Shown piece after piece: positions 9,131-18,366 of a stretch of DNA of 64,000 nt. The stretch's first letter is position 1; every line of letters starts with the position of its first letter. A program made the position numbers and the translations under genes. The notes under the pieces were generated by a model. That model worked only from the letters and a program-made list of their open reading frames with translations, ran no database searches and was not told where the DNA came from. Origin of the DNA: JALNZU01 sp964463695 (GTDB taxonomy: Bacteria; Bacteroidota; Bacteroidia; Bacteroidales; F082); contig CAYXCZ010000019.1 in assembly GCA_964463695.1 (NCBI GenBank), forward strand, positions 24,878 through 88,877, in the 5' to 3' direction.

Positions 9131-9409
9131 TTAGATGATTGCGATAATGTCCGACTCCTTCATAATAAGGTAGTTTGCACCCTCGATAGTAAATTCTGTG
9201 CCGGCATATTTACCGTATAATACAACATCACCTTCTTTTAAGGTAACAGGATTATCAGTCGTTCCGGGACCTACAGCAACAACAGTACCTTTTTGAGGTT
9301 TTTCTTTTGCAGTATCAGGAATAATGATACCGCTTGCAGTTTTTTGTTCGGCTACAGCTGGTTCAATTACCACGCGGTCGGCCAAAGGCTTAATGTTTAA
9401 TTTTCCCAT
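9131..9409 (-). CDS. groES: 10 kDa co-chaperonin GroES
   Basis: The 92-residue product has the full GroES fold signature: an N-terminal I-K-P-L-A-D-R-V-V-I-E, the mobile-loop region around E-Q-K-T-A-S-G-I-I-I-P, and a C-terminal Y-L-I-M-K-E-S-D-I-I-A-I. It caps GroEL rings during the ATP-driven folding cycle. It is the first gene of groESL, separated from secG by a strong terminator at 9499-9533, so it has its own promoter in the 90-base gap. The nearest promoter-like sequence is TAGCCTTTG at 9489-9481, one base longer than consensus. Confidence 0.98.
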   Translation of the reverse strand: MGKLNIKPLADRVVIEPAVAEQKTASGIIIPDTAKEKPQKGTVVAVGPGTTDNPVTLKEGDVVLYGKYAGTEFTIEGANYLIMKESDIIAII

Positions 9410-9498
9410 TTTGCTTATTATTTTATTAAATGATTTTTTAATCGTTTCTTAGGTGTGAAGCTATTGGACATATTTTATGCCAAAGGCTAAAAACAAAA

Positions 9499-9533
9499 AA
9501 AATGTCAGAATGAAATGACATTCTGACATTTTT
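9499..9533 (-). terminator. Rho-independent terminator after secG
   Basis: A perfect 14-base-pair inverted repeat (9499-9512 with 9519-9532) around a six-base loop. It lies just past the secG stop and, on the minus strand, is followed by TTTTTTGTTT. It insulates groESL from the upstream operon. Confidence 0.85.
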
Positions 9534-9559
9534 ACCTGACCTTACGGACAGAAAATATT

Positions 9560-9883
9560 TTACTCCTCTTCTTGTGCAGGAGGTGCTTTGAAATCGACCG
9601 GTGCGGTTTTTTCAATTTGTTCACGTAATTCGGTATCAGCTTTTCCTGCCTCAACAGTGTATTTTGGAATGGCAATGGATGCAGCAAGGCTTAAAACTAA
9701 AAGTGCAATGGCCATGGTCCAAGTGGCTTTTTCCAAGAAATCAGCCGTTTGACGCACGCCCATGAACTGATTTGATGCAGAAAAGTTGGATGCTAAACCG
9801 CCTCCTTTTGAGTTCTGAACTAATACTACTAAAGCCATTAATATGCTGACTATCAGAATTAAGATGGAAATAACAACGTACAT
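9560..9883 (-). CDS. secG: Preprotein translocase subunit SecG
   Basis: The 107-residue protein has two hydrophobic helices (about residues 4-22 and 55-73). The SecG signature V-L-V-Q-N-S-K-G-G-G-L-A lies between them, followed by F-M-G-V-R-Q-T-A-D-F-L-E-K-A-T-W. SecG is an inner-membrane partner of SecYE that assists protein export. The acidic, proline-containing tail after residue 80 is typical of the Bacteroidota form. It is the last gene of the block containing the sigma-54 activator, lptE and the TPR-like gene, 11 bases after the latter. Confidence 0.95.
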   Translation of the reverse strand: MYVVISILILIVSILMALVVLVQNSKGGGLASNFSASNQFMGVRQTADFLEKATWTMAIALLVLSLAASIAIPKYTVEAGKADTELREQIEKTAPVDFKAPPAQEEE

Positions 9884-9894
9884 TTTCCTAAGTT

Positions 9895-10809
9895 TTAATG
9901 ATTTTTCTTCGTTCTCGTTTCTTCAATAAGGGCTGCAAAGTAACTACTTTTTTCCGGATATTTCAAACTTAATTTTTCGAAGATATTGATTGCCTTATCG
10001 AAATGTCCTTGTTGGACAAAAATATTCGCAAGTGTTTCGCTTACTATGTTTTGGTGATCAACAACACTTTGCTGAGCTGCATTGACCGGGTTATAAAATT
10101 CTTGTTGCTGCGGCCTGCTGATAGAGGGTGTTTCACGCAGGAATTTTTCGATAAGATCTTCCTTATTGGGAGTGGCAGCACCAAGCTTTCCTTCTTCTTT
10201 TTTTTCTTCTTCAATCCTTTTGATGCGTTCAGCTACCAGCCGTTTGAGGTCGTCGAGGGATTTACGCCGCAACAGCTCGTCCTCATCCATTTCCTCTACT
10301 TCATCCTCTTCCAAAACTGGAACAGGGTTGGAAAATTTCACATTTTTGTGAGAAGGGGCTTTTGGAGCATCCAGTTTCTGTTCTTCTATTTCAGGCAAAG
10401 AGTTTGTAACCTCAGGTTCACTGGAAACCTCCTGTTGCAATTCATCCACAGGTGGCTCAACAGGTGTTTCAATTGGAGAAACTGTGATTTCTGGTTGAGG
10501 AATCTCTTCTTTTTTCTCCACCGGCACAACTGGTTTTCTGTATTCATCAGGCAAAACCACCTGATCTCTTAACCTTGCAATTTTTGTGATATGAAATCTG
10601 AGAATATTACGATCGCTCATGATGCTGGCAGCCATCTTTAGTTGTGCGTCGTAAAGAATATGGTTTTCACGATAGAAATTCATTGCCAGCAACGTATGCC
10701 CTGTACTGAAATAGGGGAACTGCGAAACCAGATCCATCAGCTCGGGAAGACTTTCTTTTCCAAGCAATTCAGGATCTTTAATATGACGAATGAATTCTGC
10801 TTTGTTCAT
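9895..10809 (-). CDS. Conserved acidic protein with C-terminal TPR-like segment, function unknown
   Basis: The 304-residue protein has no signal peptide. Residues 1-85 form a helical domain containing F-P-Y-F-S-T-G-H, reminiscent of other Bacteroidota proteins with a tetratricopeptide tail. Residues 95-230 are a low-complexity linker rich in Glu, Pro and Lys. The last 50 residues resemble one TPR (F-V-Q-Q-G-H-F-D-K-A-I-N-I-F-E-K-L). I do not recognise a named function. It lies between lptE and secG, 11 bases from each, which suggests a role linked to the cell envelope or export. The domain layout is seen; the role is inferred only from context. Confidence 0.8.
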   Translation of the reverse strand: MNKAEFIRHIKDPELLGKESLPELMDLVSQFPYFSTGHTLLAMNFYRENHILYDAQLKMAASIMSDRNILRFHITKIARLRDQVVLPDEYRKPVVPVEKKEEIPQPEITVSPIETPVEPPVDELQQEVSSEPEVTNSLPEIEEQKLDAPKAPSHKNVKFSNPVPVLEEDEVEEMDEDELLRRKSLDDLKRLVAERIKRIEEEKKEEGKLGAATPNKEDLIEKFLRETPSISRPQQQEFYNPVNAAQQSVVDHQNIVSETLANIFVQQGHFDKAINIFEKLSLKYPEKSSYFAALIEETRTKKNH

Positions 10810-10820
10810 TTTGAAAGGAA

Positions 10821-11327
10821 TTACCAGTTAACGACAGCTTTATTAAAAATGTTATCAACGAGCATTTCAGTAATTTCGGCGATGAGACCGTCTTTGATGC
10901 TGTTTAGATCCTGATCACTTGGATAATCAACATATTGGGTAAATTTTGTTTCGAAACTTTTGGAATCGTCGAAACGGTTGGTAAACCTAACGTTGACAGT
11001 TATAGTGAGCCTGTTAAGAGCAGCAGTTTGATCACTTTGAATAGCAACAGGCGAAGTGGAATAATCAGTGATCTCGCCTTCAAACGAAAGATCACCGTTC
11101 GTCCCTGCCATTTGTAAACTGGTTTGATTCATGAACCGATCACGCAGCGCATTCGAAAACTGATCGCTGAGTAATGGTTCGACGAGTAACGCGTTATTTG
11201 GAAACTGCTGCACAGAGAATGTTTTTGCTTCGGGAGGAATGCTTGCTCCTGTGAAAGAGTAGATGCCGCAGCCTTGCTGCATAAGCAACACCATGAGAAA
11301 AAGAATATACGACGCTTTTTTTATCAT
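10821..11327 (-). CDS. lptE: LptE-like outer-membrane lipopolysaccharide assembly lipoprotein
   Basis: The 168-residue protein starts with a lipoprotein signal whose lipobox is Q-Q-G-C at about residues 17-20. It continues with C-G-I-Y-S-F-T-G-A-S-I-P and F-S-V-Q-Q-F-P-N-N-A, hallmarks of the Bacteroidota LptE family. LptE plugs the LptD barrel that inserts lipopolysaccharide in the outer membrane. LptD itself is not in this window. It follows the sigma-54 activator by 28 bases and precedes the acidic TPR-like gene by 11 bases. Confidence 0.9.
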   Translation of the reverse strand: MIKKASYILFLMVLLMQQGCGIYSFTGASIPPEAKTFSVQQFPNNALLVEPLLSDQFSNALRDRFMNQTSLQMAGTNGDLSFEGEITDYSTSPVAIQSDQTAALNRLTITVNVRFTNRFDDSKSFETKFTQYVDYPSDQDLNSIKDGLIAEITEMLVDNIFNKAVVNW

Positions 11328-11355
11328 TGGATCATTTTTTTTCTCAAACTTCCGG

Positions 11356-12612
11356 TTACAAATCTATTTCATATTCTTTGATTTTCCTGTATAGCGTTCT
11401 TTCGCTGATACCCAGCTCCTGAGCTGCATTTTTCCTTTTACCGCCGTGTCGTTCCAGAGCTATGCGGATCATATCCATCTCTTTTTTCTGAAGAGAGAGA
11501 CTTTCGGTGATAACTTCCGAAGGATCAATAATATGATCATCTTCCGGCTGAGAGATTTCAAAGTCGTTGTAAAGGAGCTCATCCTCATCTTTGATTGTTT
11601 TCTGAAACGTTTTCCTCAAAACAGGAGGACTTGCCGGAGTTGTCAACTCGGTTTCGTCTTTATCCATAAGTTCTGACACCGTTTTTTTTAACTCGAGCAG
11701 ATCACGTTTCATATCGAACAAAACCTTATAAAGCAGGTCTCTTTCCGAAATTTTCTCTTCTTCCCGCTCTTTACTATAAAGTATTGGTAATGATGAAGAT
11801 ATATCTTTGGGAATGTATTGTTTAAGAGTGGTAGCAGTAACATTTTTCGATTTTTCAATTATACTGATCTGCTCTGTAACATTTTTAAGTTGCCTGATAT
11901 TTCCTGGCCAACGGTAGTTTTCTAATAAAATAATGGCGTCGTCGTTCAGTTGAAGCGGGGGCATCCGGTATTTTTCAGCAAAGTCGTAAGCAAACTTTTT
12001 GAAAAGCATCAGTATATCCTCTTTTCGTTCCCGCAAAGGAGGTATCATGATAGGCACAGTGTTCAAACGGTAGTAAAGGTCTTGTCTGAATTTGCCTTTT
12101 TCTATTGCTTCGGGGATATTTACATTGGTTGCAGCTACAACACGCACATCAGTTTTAATGACTTTGGAAGAACCAACTTTGAAAAACTCGCCTGATTCGA
12201 GTACACGCAGAAGACGTACTTGAGTCGATAAGGGCAGCTCAGCTACTTCATCCAAAAAAATTGTACCCCCATCAACCACTTCAAAATATCCTTTACGCGC
12301 TTCATGTGCTCCTGTAAAGGAACCTTTTTCGTGCCCAAATAATTCAGAATCGATTGTGCCTTCAGGTATTGCACCACAGTTAACAGCTATGTATGGGCCG
12401 TGTTTGCGGGCCCCCGACTGATGTATGATTTTAGGAAAGACTTCCTTTCCTGTCCCGCTCTCGCCGGTTATCAGTACTGTGAGGTCAGTGGGAGCTACCT
12501 GCACGGCTACCTGAATCGACCTTTCGAGGAAAGGGTCGTGTCCGATGATGCCAAATCGTTGCTTGATCGATTGTATATCCATTCTTGTTTGGGCGTATTG
12601 AGGGTCACTCAC
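11356..12612 (-). CDS. Sigma-54-dependent transcriptional activator (AAA+ and Fis HTH, no receiver domain)
   Basis: The 418-residue protein contains the AAA+ activator domain from about residue 15 to 255: Walker A G-E-S-G-T-G-K-E, the sigma-54 contact loop as G-S-F-T-G-A (Ser in place of the usual Ala), Walker B G-G-T-I-F-L-D-E, R-F-R-Q-D-L-Y-Y-R-L-N and W-P-G-N-I-R-Q-L. A charged linker leads to a C-terminal Fis-type helix-turn-helix (A-A-Q-E-L-G-I-S-E-R-T-L-Y). It lacks an N-terminal receiver or ligand domain, so activity may be set by abundance or a partner protein. It sits 21 bases after pheT and 28 before lptE. Targets are unknown; envelope genes are plausible from context only. Confidence 0.93.
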   Translation of the reverse strand: MSDPQYAQTRMDIQSIKQRFGIIGHDPFLERSIQVAVQVAPTDLTVLITGESGTGKEVFPKIIHQSGARKHGPYIAVNCGAIPEGTIDSELFGHEKGSFTGAHEARKGYFEVVDGGTIFLDEVAELPLSTQVRLLRVLESGEFFKVGSSKVIKTDVRVVAATNVNIPEAIEKGKFRQDLYYRLNTVPIMIPPLRERKEDILMLFKKFAYDFAEKYRMPPLQLNDDAIILLENYRWPGNIRQLKNVTEQISIIEKSKNVTATTLKQYIPKDISSSLPILYSKEREEEKISERDLLYKVLFDMKRDLLELKKTVSELMDKDETELTTPASPPVLRKTFQKTIKDEDELLYNDFEISQPEDDHIIDPSEVITESLSLQKKEMDMIRIALERHGGKRKNAAQELGISERTLYRKIKEYEIDL

Positions 12613-12633
12613 AAAGATAGTCTAATCCTGAAC

Positions 12634-15099
12634 TTAACGCAAGATTGCTCCGGTTTGTTGTTCAAAAGCATTGAGTAACTTCTGCATCGTTTTATCAATC
12701 ACTTTATCTGTCAGCGTATTTTCTTTGTCGAGTAGGGTAAAACTTACAGCATATGATTTTTTCCCCTGAGGTATTTTATCGCCTTCGTACACATCAAAAA
12801 TTCTAACTTCCTGAAGTAGTTTAGGTTCGGTTTTATAAGCTATTACTTCAATGGTTTCAAAACGTAGTTGCTGATCGACAACCAAAGCCAGATCGCGCCG
12901 TACTGCAGGGTATTTTGAAACAGCTTCGTACTTAATTGTTCCCTGAGGGATATGTTGTAGCAGGAGCTCCCAGTGAATTGTGGCATAAAGAACAGCTTTC
13001 TTTATATCAAATGGCTTGAGTGTAGCCATAGTTAACTGTCCGAGTTGAATCAGCGGCTGTTGATGGAGCAGGTAGGTAAGTCCAAATTCAAAAGTGCTGT
13101 CCGAGAAAGTAGCTGTCCGTAAACTGTTGGTTGGAATGCGTAGTTTTTTCAGTAATCCCTCCACTATTTGTTTGAGGTCGTAAAAATCTACCGGGCTTTC
13201 TTTTACATTCCAGTTTTCCTGCTCTTTGTTTCCTGTAATCAGTAAATCGAGGCAAAGGTGTTCGCTGTAAGCCGCAAGTGTCTGATCAGAAGTGTTTTTC
13301 AAGTTTGAATCAAATTGATATACTTTTCCAAATTCAAAAAACCTAAGGTCCGCGTTCTTTCTGTTTTGATTATAAGCTATGGTTTCGAGGCCGCCAAAAA
13401 GCAACGTTTGCCGCAACACATCCAAATCTTTGCTAAGCGGATTGAGCATAGCAACATTGCGCTGTGGGTCGAATGAGGGATGTTTTGCTGTATATTCTGA
13501 GCGGGTTAATGAGTTGTTCATCATTTCGTAAAATCCATTGGCAGCCAGCATATCTGCAACAGCATGCTGAATCTTGTCCGGATCGCGACCTTCACTGATG
13601 TTTACCGAAGCATTCAGTTTTTCAGGTATGTGAATGTTGTCATACCCATAAACCCTGAGAACCTCTTCAACCACGTCGGCAGGACGATAAACATCCACTT
13701 TGAAGGTGGGTATTTCTAGTAATGCTCCATTCTCATCCTGACTCAAAACAGTAATTCCCAGATCCTGAAGAATTTTTATTGCCTGCCCAGTATCGATTTT
13801 TTGCCCGGCAATTTTGTTGAGATATTCAAAAGTAAGATGTACCTGAGCTGGTTTAACAGGTTGAGGATAAACATCTTTTACAGAAGATGATATTGTTCCG
13901 CCTGCAACTTCTTTAATTAGTAAGGCAGCACGCTGAAGTGCGTAAATGGTTATATTTGGGTCGGTACCGCGCTCAAAGCGAAACGAAGCATCTGTTTGTA
14001 AACCATGAAAACGGGCAGTTTTACGAATCGTTTTCGGGTCAAAACAGGCGCTTTCGAGAAAAATGGCAGTAGTAGAGTCACTCACACCTGAATGAAGACC
14101 TCCAAAAACGCCTCCGATACACATGCCTTCTTCATTATTACAAATAATAAGATCGTTTCCGCTAAGCTTACGTTCGGTTGTGTCTAATGTGACAAAGGCT
14201 GTATCAAGCGGAAGTTTTTGAACACGGACGATGTTTCCTTTAATCGCAGAAGCGTCGAATGCATGAAGTGGTTGTCCTGTTTCAAAAAGGACGTAATTTG
14301 TCACATCAACAACATTATTGATGGGCCGCACACCAATAGCTTTTAAGCGGTTAACCAACCATTCGGGTGAAGGTCCTATAGTAATTCCACTGATTGTCAG
14401 ACCTGAATATCTTGGACATGCATCCACATCCGGAACTTCAACTGCGATATCGAGCGAATGATTTTCAACAACAAAATTTGTAACATCAGGCATTTTTAAC
14501 TGATTCTCTGTTGATGAGCTCCTGTGATTTAAAATTGCTGCCAAATCGCGGGCAACTCCAATATGGGATGCAGCATCGGAACGATTTGGAGTGAGGCCAA
14601 TTTCGAAAACAAGATCGCTTTCAACATGAAAGTAGGTTGAAGCTGGCTTCCCAATCTCAGTATCTTCATTCAATACCATGATTCCATCGTGCGATTTCCC
14701 TAATCCAAGTTCATCTTCGGCGCAAATCATACCTTCCGACAATTCGCCACGAATTTTACTCTTCTTTATTTGAAAACTTTCATCACCCTGATAAAGTGTC
14801 GTTCCTATTGTGGCTACGAGCACTTTCTGTCCGGTAGCAACATTGGGAGCTCCACAAACAATTGACAGGAGTTCGCCACTTCCGATATCAACTTTTGTTA
14901 AACTAAGTTTATCAGCGTTTGGATGTCGTTCGCAACTAACAACATGTCCGGTAATTACACCTTCGAGCCCTCCTTTTACTGATTCATAGGGGATGATATC
15001 TTCCACTTCCAATCCGGCTGATGTAAGTGCTTGTCCGACAGTCTCTGCACTGAGGTCAATAGCCAGGTATTGCTTCAGCCAGTTATAAGAAATCTTCAT
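12634..15099 (-). CDS. pheT: Phenylalanyl-tRNA synthetase beta subunit
   Basis: The 821-residue beta chain begins M-K-I-S-Y-N-W-L-K-Q-Y at 15099; the in-frame ATG eight codons upstream is not conserved. An EMAP/OB tRNA-binding domain lies around residues 40-150 (R-H-P-N-A-D-K-L-S), then the B3/B4 editing region (around 200-400), B5, the core, and a C-terminal FDX-ACB anticodon-binding domain beginning near K-Y-P-A-V-R-R-D-L-A-L. With PheS, which is not in this window, it charges tRNA-Phe. A -7 element at 15121-15128 lies just upstream. The sigma-54 activator follows closely and may be co-transcribed. Confidence 0.98.
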   Translation of the reverse strand: MKISYNWLKQYLAIDLSAETVGQALTSAGLEVEDIIPYESVKGGLEGVITGHVVSCERHPNADKLSLTKVDIGSGELLSIVCGAPNVATGQKVLVATIGTTLYQGDESFQIKKSKIRGELSEGMICAEDELGLGKSHDGIMVLNEDTEIGKPASTYFHVESDLVFEIGLTPNRSDAASHIGVARDLAAILNHRSSSTENQLKMPDVTNFVVENHSLDIAVEVPDVDACPRYSGLTISGITIGPSPEWLVNRLKAIGVRPINNVVDVTNYVLFETGQPLHAFDASAIKGNIVRVQKLPLDTAFVTLDTTERKLSGNDLIICNNEEGMCIGGVFGGLHSGVSDSTTAIFLESACFDPKTIRKTARFHGLQTDASFRFERGTDPNITIYALQRAALLIKEVAGGTISSSVKDVYPQPVKPAQVHLTFEYLNKIAGQKIDTGQAIKILQDLGITVLSQDENGALLEIPTFKVDVYRPADVVEEVLRVYGYDNIHIPEKLNASVNISEGRDPDKIQHAVADMLAANGFYEMMNNSLTRSEYTAKHPSFDPQRNVAMLNPLSKDLDVLRQTLLFGGLETIAYNQNRKNADLRFFEFGKVYQFDSNLKNTSDQTLAAYSEHLCLDLLITGNKEQENWNVKESPVDFYDLKQIVEGLLKKLRIPTNSLRTATFSDSTFEFGLTYLLHQQPLIQLGQLTMATLKPFDIKKAVLYATIHWELLLQHIPQGTIKYEAVSKYPAVRRDLALVVDQQLRFETIEVIAYKTEPKLLQEVRIFDVYEGDKIPQGKKSYAVSFTLLDKENTLTDKVIDKTMQKLLNAFEQQTGAILR

Positions 15100-15120
15100 G
15101 CGTTCTGATTTTAAAGAGGG

Positions 15121-15128
15121 CAAAAGTA
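15121..15128 (-). promoter_or_regulatory. -7 promoter element for pheT
   Basis: TACTTTTG on the minus strand fits TAnnTTTG. It predicts a transcript start near 15117 and an 18-base leader to the ATG at 15099, which excludes the longer in-frame start at 15123. Confidence 0.6.
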
Positions 15129-15270
15129 GGTATAAAATGTCAAACTGTCATGTGTTTGTGCGAATGAAAATCATGATGGCAGAAATTCTTAGTTTGAACG
15201 ATGGCTACTTCTGATAATTTATCAAGCAGCAGATTTCTATCTTGAATTTGAGGATATTCAAGCCTGGCTA

Positions 15271-17373
15271 TTAGCCAATCATACTCCAATCGTATTGTTT
15301 TTTAAACAACTTTTCATATTGAATGCGAACACATTGGTTTTCATATTGTTGAAGACGATTATCGTTTTCAAGCAATTCAGTAACTGTTTTTCTCACTACT
15401 CTTATTAGCTGTTCGTCTTTTGCCAGATTTCCCAGTTTAAACTCCAAAGCCCCCGATTGACGTGTGCCCTGCGTTTCGCCTGGTCCGCGAAGCTGAAGGT
15501 CGACTTCAGCAATTTTGAATCCATCGCTTGTGCTTACCATGGTCTGCATACGTTTTCGCCCGTCAGCAGTGAGTTTGAAATCAGTCATGAGGATGCAATA
15601 GGATTGATCAGCACCCCGCCCGACACGACCCCGCAACTGATGCAATTGCGAAAGGCCAAAACGATCAGCGTGTTCTATTACCATCACACTAGCGTTGGGA
15701 ATATTCACGCCAACTTCGATAACAGTCGTTGCAACCATGATATGCGCTTGCCCTTTTACGAAACGCTGCATTTCAAAATCTTTATCTTCGGCTTTCATCT
15801 GACCGTGAACCATACAGATGCGGTATTCAGGCTCAGGAAAATCCCTCAGCAAGGCATCATAACCTTCCATAAGATTGATCAGGTCAAGTTTTTCCGATTC
15901 CTTAATCAATGGGTAAACAATATAGATTTGTCGCCCCAAAGCAATCTGTTTTTTCAGGAATCCAATCATTCGAAGGCGCTGACTGTGAAATAAATGAATT
16001 GTTTCCACTGCTTTACGTCCCGGAGGCATTTCATCAATTTGAGAATAATCCAGATCGCCATATTGTGTCATGGCTAATGTGCGTGGAATGGGTGTGGCTG
16101 TCATTACGAGAATATGAGGCGGCATCTCACTCTTTTCATACATACGAGCTCTCTGTGCCACACCAAAACGGTGTTGCTCGTCGATGATGACCAATCCCAA
16201 CTGCTTGAAAACGACTGTATCTTCAATGAGGGCATGCGTTCCTATCAACAGTTGAAGACTGCCATCATTGAGTGCCTGATGGAGTACTTTACGGTCTTTA
16301 GCGCGTGTTGAGCCGGTGAGCAAAGCAACCTTAACAGGCATATTACGGAGCAAATCACTTATTGATGCAAAGTGCTGATTAGCAAGTATCTCAGTGGGAG
16401 CCATTAAAGCTGCCTGAAAACCGTTGTCAAGCGCAAGTAGCATAACCATAAGTGCTACAATTGTTTTTCCGCTCCCCACATCGCCTTGAAGCAGCCTGTT
16501 CATCTGTCTTCCTGAGCCCAGATCAATTCGTATTTCTCTGATTACTCTTTTTTGGGCATTTGTGAGAGGAAAAGGCAGATGATGATGAAAAAAGTCGTTA
16601 AAAAGATGGCCAACACTGGTAAAGGGGAAACTTTTTACTACTTTATCGTGTTCAAGTTTATTTCGGAGTAGATGTAGTTGAAAGAAGAAATACTCTTCAA
16701 ATTTGAGCCGCTCGATTGCTTTCTGCAGCTTGTCGGCTGATGAAGGAAGATGAATTTGGAAGATAGCCTCTTCACGACCAATAAGTTGGTGGGTTTTAAG
16801 TACTGAAACCGGGAGCACTTCCTTAAACAAGCCCGTCGATAGAAACAAGATGTTTTTGATGAGTTGAGCTAGTTTTTTAGTTCCTAACCCATTATTCTTC
16901 ATTACCTCACTCGTGTTGTAAACGCCCTGCAGACTTTCGCCAATAGTGAAATCGTCAGGATTGTAATCTTCAATGTCGGGATGTACGAAGTTGAATTTGT
17001 TGTTAAAAGAAGATGCTTTCCCAAAAATAACATACCGTTGTCCGGGTATAAATCTGTTTTTTACCCAGCTAAGACCTTTAAACCAAACGAGTTCGATGCT
17101 ACCTGATTCATCGGTAAAATCGGCTGTCAGGCGTGTTGCACGGGGTACTCCATGTGACCTGATATTACCAACTGTGCCAACTAATTGATAGTAGACGGAG
17201 TCATCATTGATTTCAGATGTTAGATGAATTTTACTCTTGTCAACATATCTGAATGGAAAGCAAAAAAGAAGGTCTTCAAACGTGGTGACGCCCAACTCTT
17301 TTTGCAGAATCAAAGCTTTTTTTGGTCCTACACCTTTAAGAAATTCAATTTTTTTATCCAGCAGACTGATCAC
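15271..17373 (-). CDS. recG: ATP-dependent DNA helicase RecG
   Basis: At 700 residues the length is normal for RecG, which remodels stalled replication forks and Holliday junctions. The N-terminal third holds the wedge/OB domain. The helicase domains show Walker A Q-G-D-V-G-S-G-K-T near residue 297, the DEQH box (I-I-D-E-Q-H-R-F-G), motif III M-T-A-T-P-I-P-R-T-L, and motif VI Q-L-R-G-R-V-G-R-G. It is a single-gene unit between the gldN terminator (17453-17480) and pheT. A near-consensus -7 sequence TATCTTAG lies at 17424-17417, about 45 bases before the start. Confidence 0.97.
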   Translation of the reverse strand: MISLLDKKIEFLKGVGPKKALILQKELGVTTFEDLLFCFPFRYVDKSKIHLTSEINDDSVYYQLVGTVGNIRSHGVPRATRLTADFTDESGSIELVWFKGLSWVKNRFIPGQRYVIFGKASSFNNKFNFVHPDIEDYNPDDFTIGESLQGVYNTSEVMKNNGLGTKKLAQLIKNILFLSTGLFKEVLPVSVLKTHQLIGREEAIFQIHLPSSADKLQKAIERLKFEEYFFFQLHLLRNKLEHDKVVKSFPFTSVGHLFNDFFHHHLPFPLTNAQKRVIREIRIDLGSGRQMNRLLQGDVGSGKTIVALMVMLLALDNGFQAALMAPTEILANQHFASISDLLRNMPVKVALLTGSTRAKDRKVLHQALNDGSLQLLIGTHALIEDTVVFKQLGLVIIDEQHRFGVAQRARMYEKSEMPPHILVMTATPIPRTLAMTQYGDLDYSQIDEMPPGRKAVETIHLFHSQRLRMIGFLKKQIALGRQIYIVYPLIKESEKLDLINLMEGYDALLRDFPEPEYRICMVHGQMKAEDKDFEMQRFVKGQAHIMVATTVIEVGVNIPNASVMVIEHADRFGLSQLHQLRGRVGRGADQSYCILMTDFKLTADGRKRMQTMVSTSDGFKIAEVDLQLRGPGETQGTRQSGALEFKLGNLAKDEQLIRVVRKTVTELLENDNRLQQYENQCVRIQYEKLFKKQYDWSMIG

Positions 17374-17452
17374 ACAAATGGCACTTTGATGGAAAGTTGA
17401 GTTTTATTGCAAGTCGCTAAGATAAGCAGCTTTTGTTTTTGAAGGCAAAAAA

Positions 17453-17480
17453 AAACCCTGCATCCAGAGAAGCAGGGTTT
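17453..17480 (-). terminator. Rho-independent terminator after gldN
   Basis: Inverted repeat AAACCCTGC...GCAGGGTTT with a ten-base loop, 18 bases past the gldN stop and followed on the minus strand by a long T run. It closes the T9SS operon. Confidence 0.9.
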
Positions 17481-17498
17481 AAATATGTCATCAGGATT

Positions 17499-18347
17499 TT
17501 AATATTCCCACAGATCGTGTTCAAAATTAAAGATATCCATCTTCACGCGTTCCGATTCAAGTAAAGCATCCATACCGGTTGCATATTGATTGATACGGCG
17601 GTCGTATACGTTTTCTTCTTTATAGATGTAACTTTCGAACATCCGCTTTAGAAAAATTTCGTCATAGGTGCGACGTTCGGCAGAGTTATGACGGTTGAAA
17701 ACCTGAGCCTGAGCCATTACTTTTCGTGCCTGATCGTAAGAAACCCAGAACAGAGGTTGAGTAAACTCTTTTCCATCTTTCTCAACTATCATAACAGGGC
17801 AGAAAGCGATGATACGAACCATTAATTGAGAGCGTTGTTTGTCGAAGTACCAGTCTTCTTTCAAGCGAAGACGCATAACTTTTGATGGATCAAACTGACG
17901 AATAATGGTAGTGTCGTACTCTTCGTAAGGTGGATAAGGCCTGCGCTCACGAACAAAACTTGTATCAGTTTGCTTGGCAATAATCTCGCTATAGGTTATT
18001 GGAACTAATAATTCGTCGGTGTTACTGATATCGTAAGCTCTGAATTTGCGCTCCTTCAAACCATCCATCACCACATTTATAAAACTTCTCCAGTTGTTAT
18101 GCGACTCAAGAGGGTAATAAAAAGGTTGATTGAGTTTCTGACGAAAATCCACCTCTCTCCACACCCTTTTTTGCCAGGTTACATCAGCGACCCGAATAGT
18201 TGGCAGGGGAATAGGGTCTTTTTCAATCATGCCGTTATCTGCAAACAGGCCATCCACCGGACGTTCGTCCATGATCTGTGCCTGAAGGCTGATACTGGTT
18301 CCTGCTGTAAGCATGAGAACGAGTAAGCTAATGATGATTCTTTTCAT
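17499..18347 (-). CDS. gldN: Type IX secretion / gliding motility protein GldN (PorN)
   Basis: The 282-residue protein has a signal peptide ending near A-Q-I-M and the GldN domain (V-W-R-E-V-D-F-R-Q-K-L-N near residue 60 and P-L-F-W-V-S-Y-D-Q-A-R in the middle). In T9SS, GldN/PorN and the lipoprotein GldK/PorK form the large periplasmic ring under the outer membrane. It is the last gene of the porP-gldK-L-M-N cluster, 19 bases after gldM and ahead of a strong terminator. Family and role are established for this cluster. Confidence 0.95.
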   Translation of the reverse strand: MKRIIISLLVLMLTAGTSISLQAQIMDERPVDGLFADNGMIEKDPIPLPTIRVADVTWQKRVWREVDFRQKLNQPFYYPLESHNNWRSFINVVMDGLKERKFRAYDISNTDELLVPITYSEIIAKQTDTSFVRERRPYPPYEEYDTTIIRQFDPSKVMRLRLKEDWYFDKQRSQLMVRIIAFCPVMIVEKDGKEFTQPLFWVSYDQARKVMAQAQVFNRHNSAERRTYDEIFLKRMFESYIYKEENVYDRRINQYATGMDALLESERVKMDIFNFEHDLWEY

Positions 18348-18366
18348 GATGATTTATTCTATTTTA

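Noticed and set aside
9410..9498. CIRCE element or other known heat-shock operator for groESL
   Set aside because: No TTAGCACTC-N9-GAGTGCTAA-like repeat is present in the gap.
10003..10572. 189-codon open frame on the plus strand inside the acidic TPR-like gene
   Set aside because: It runs antisense to a well-supported gene. Its product is Phe-rich low-complexity sequence caused by the Glu/Lys-rich codons of the real frame.
15457..15993. 178-codon open frame antisense to recG
   Set aside because: It lies wholly within recG, has no promoter or recognisable protein features, and is explained by codon bias of the real gene.
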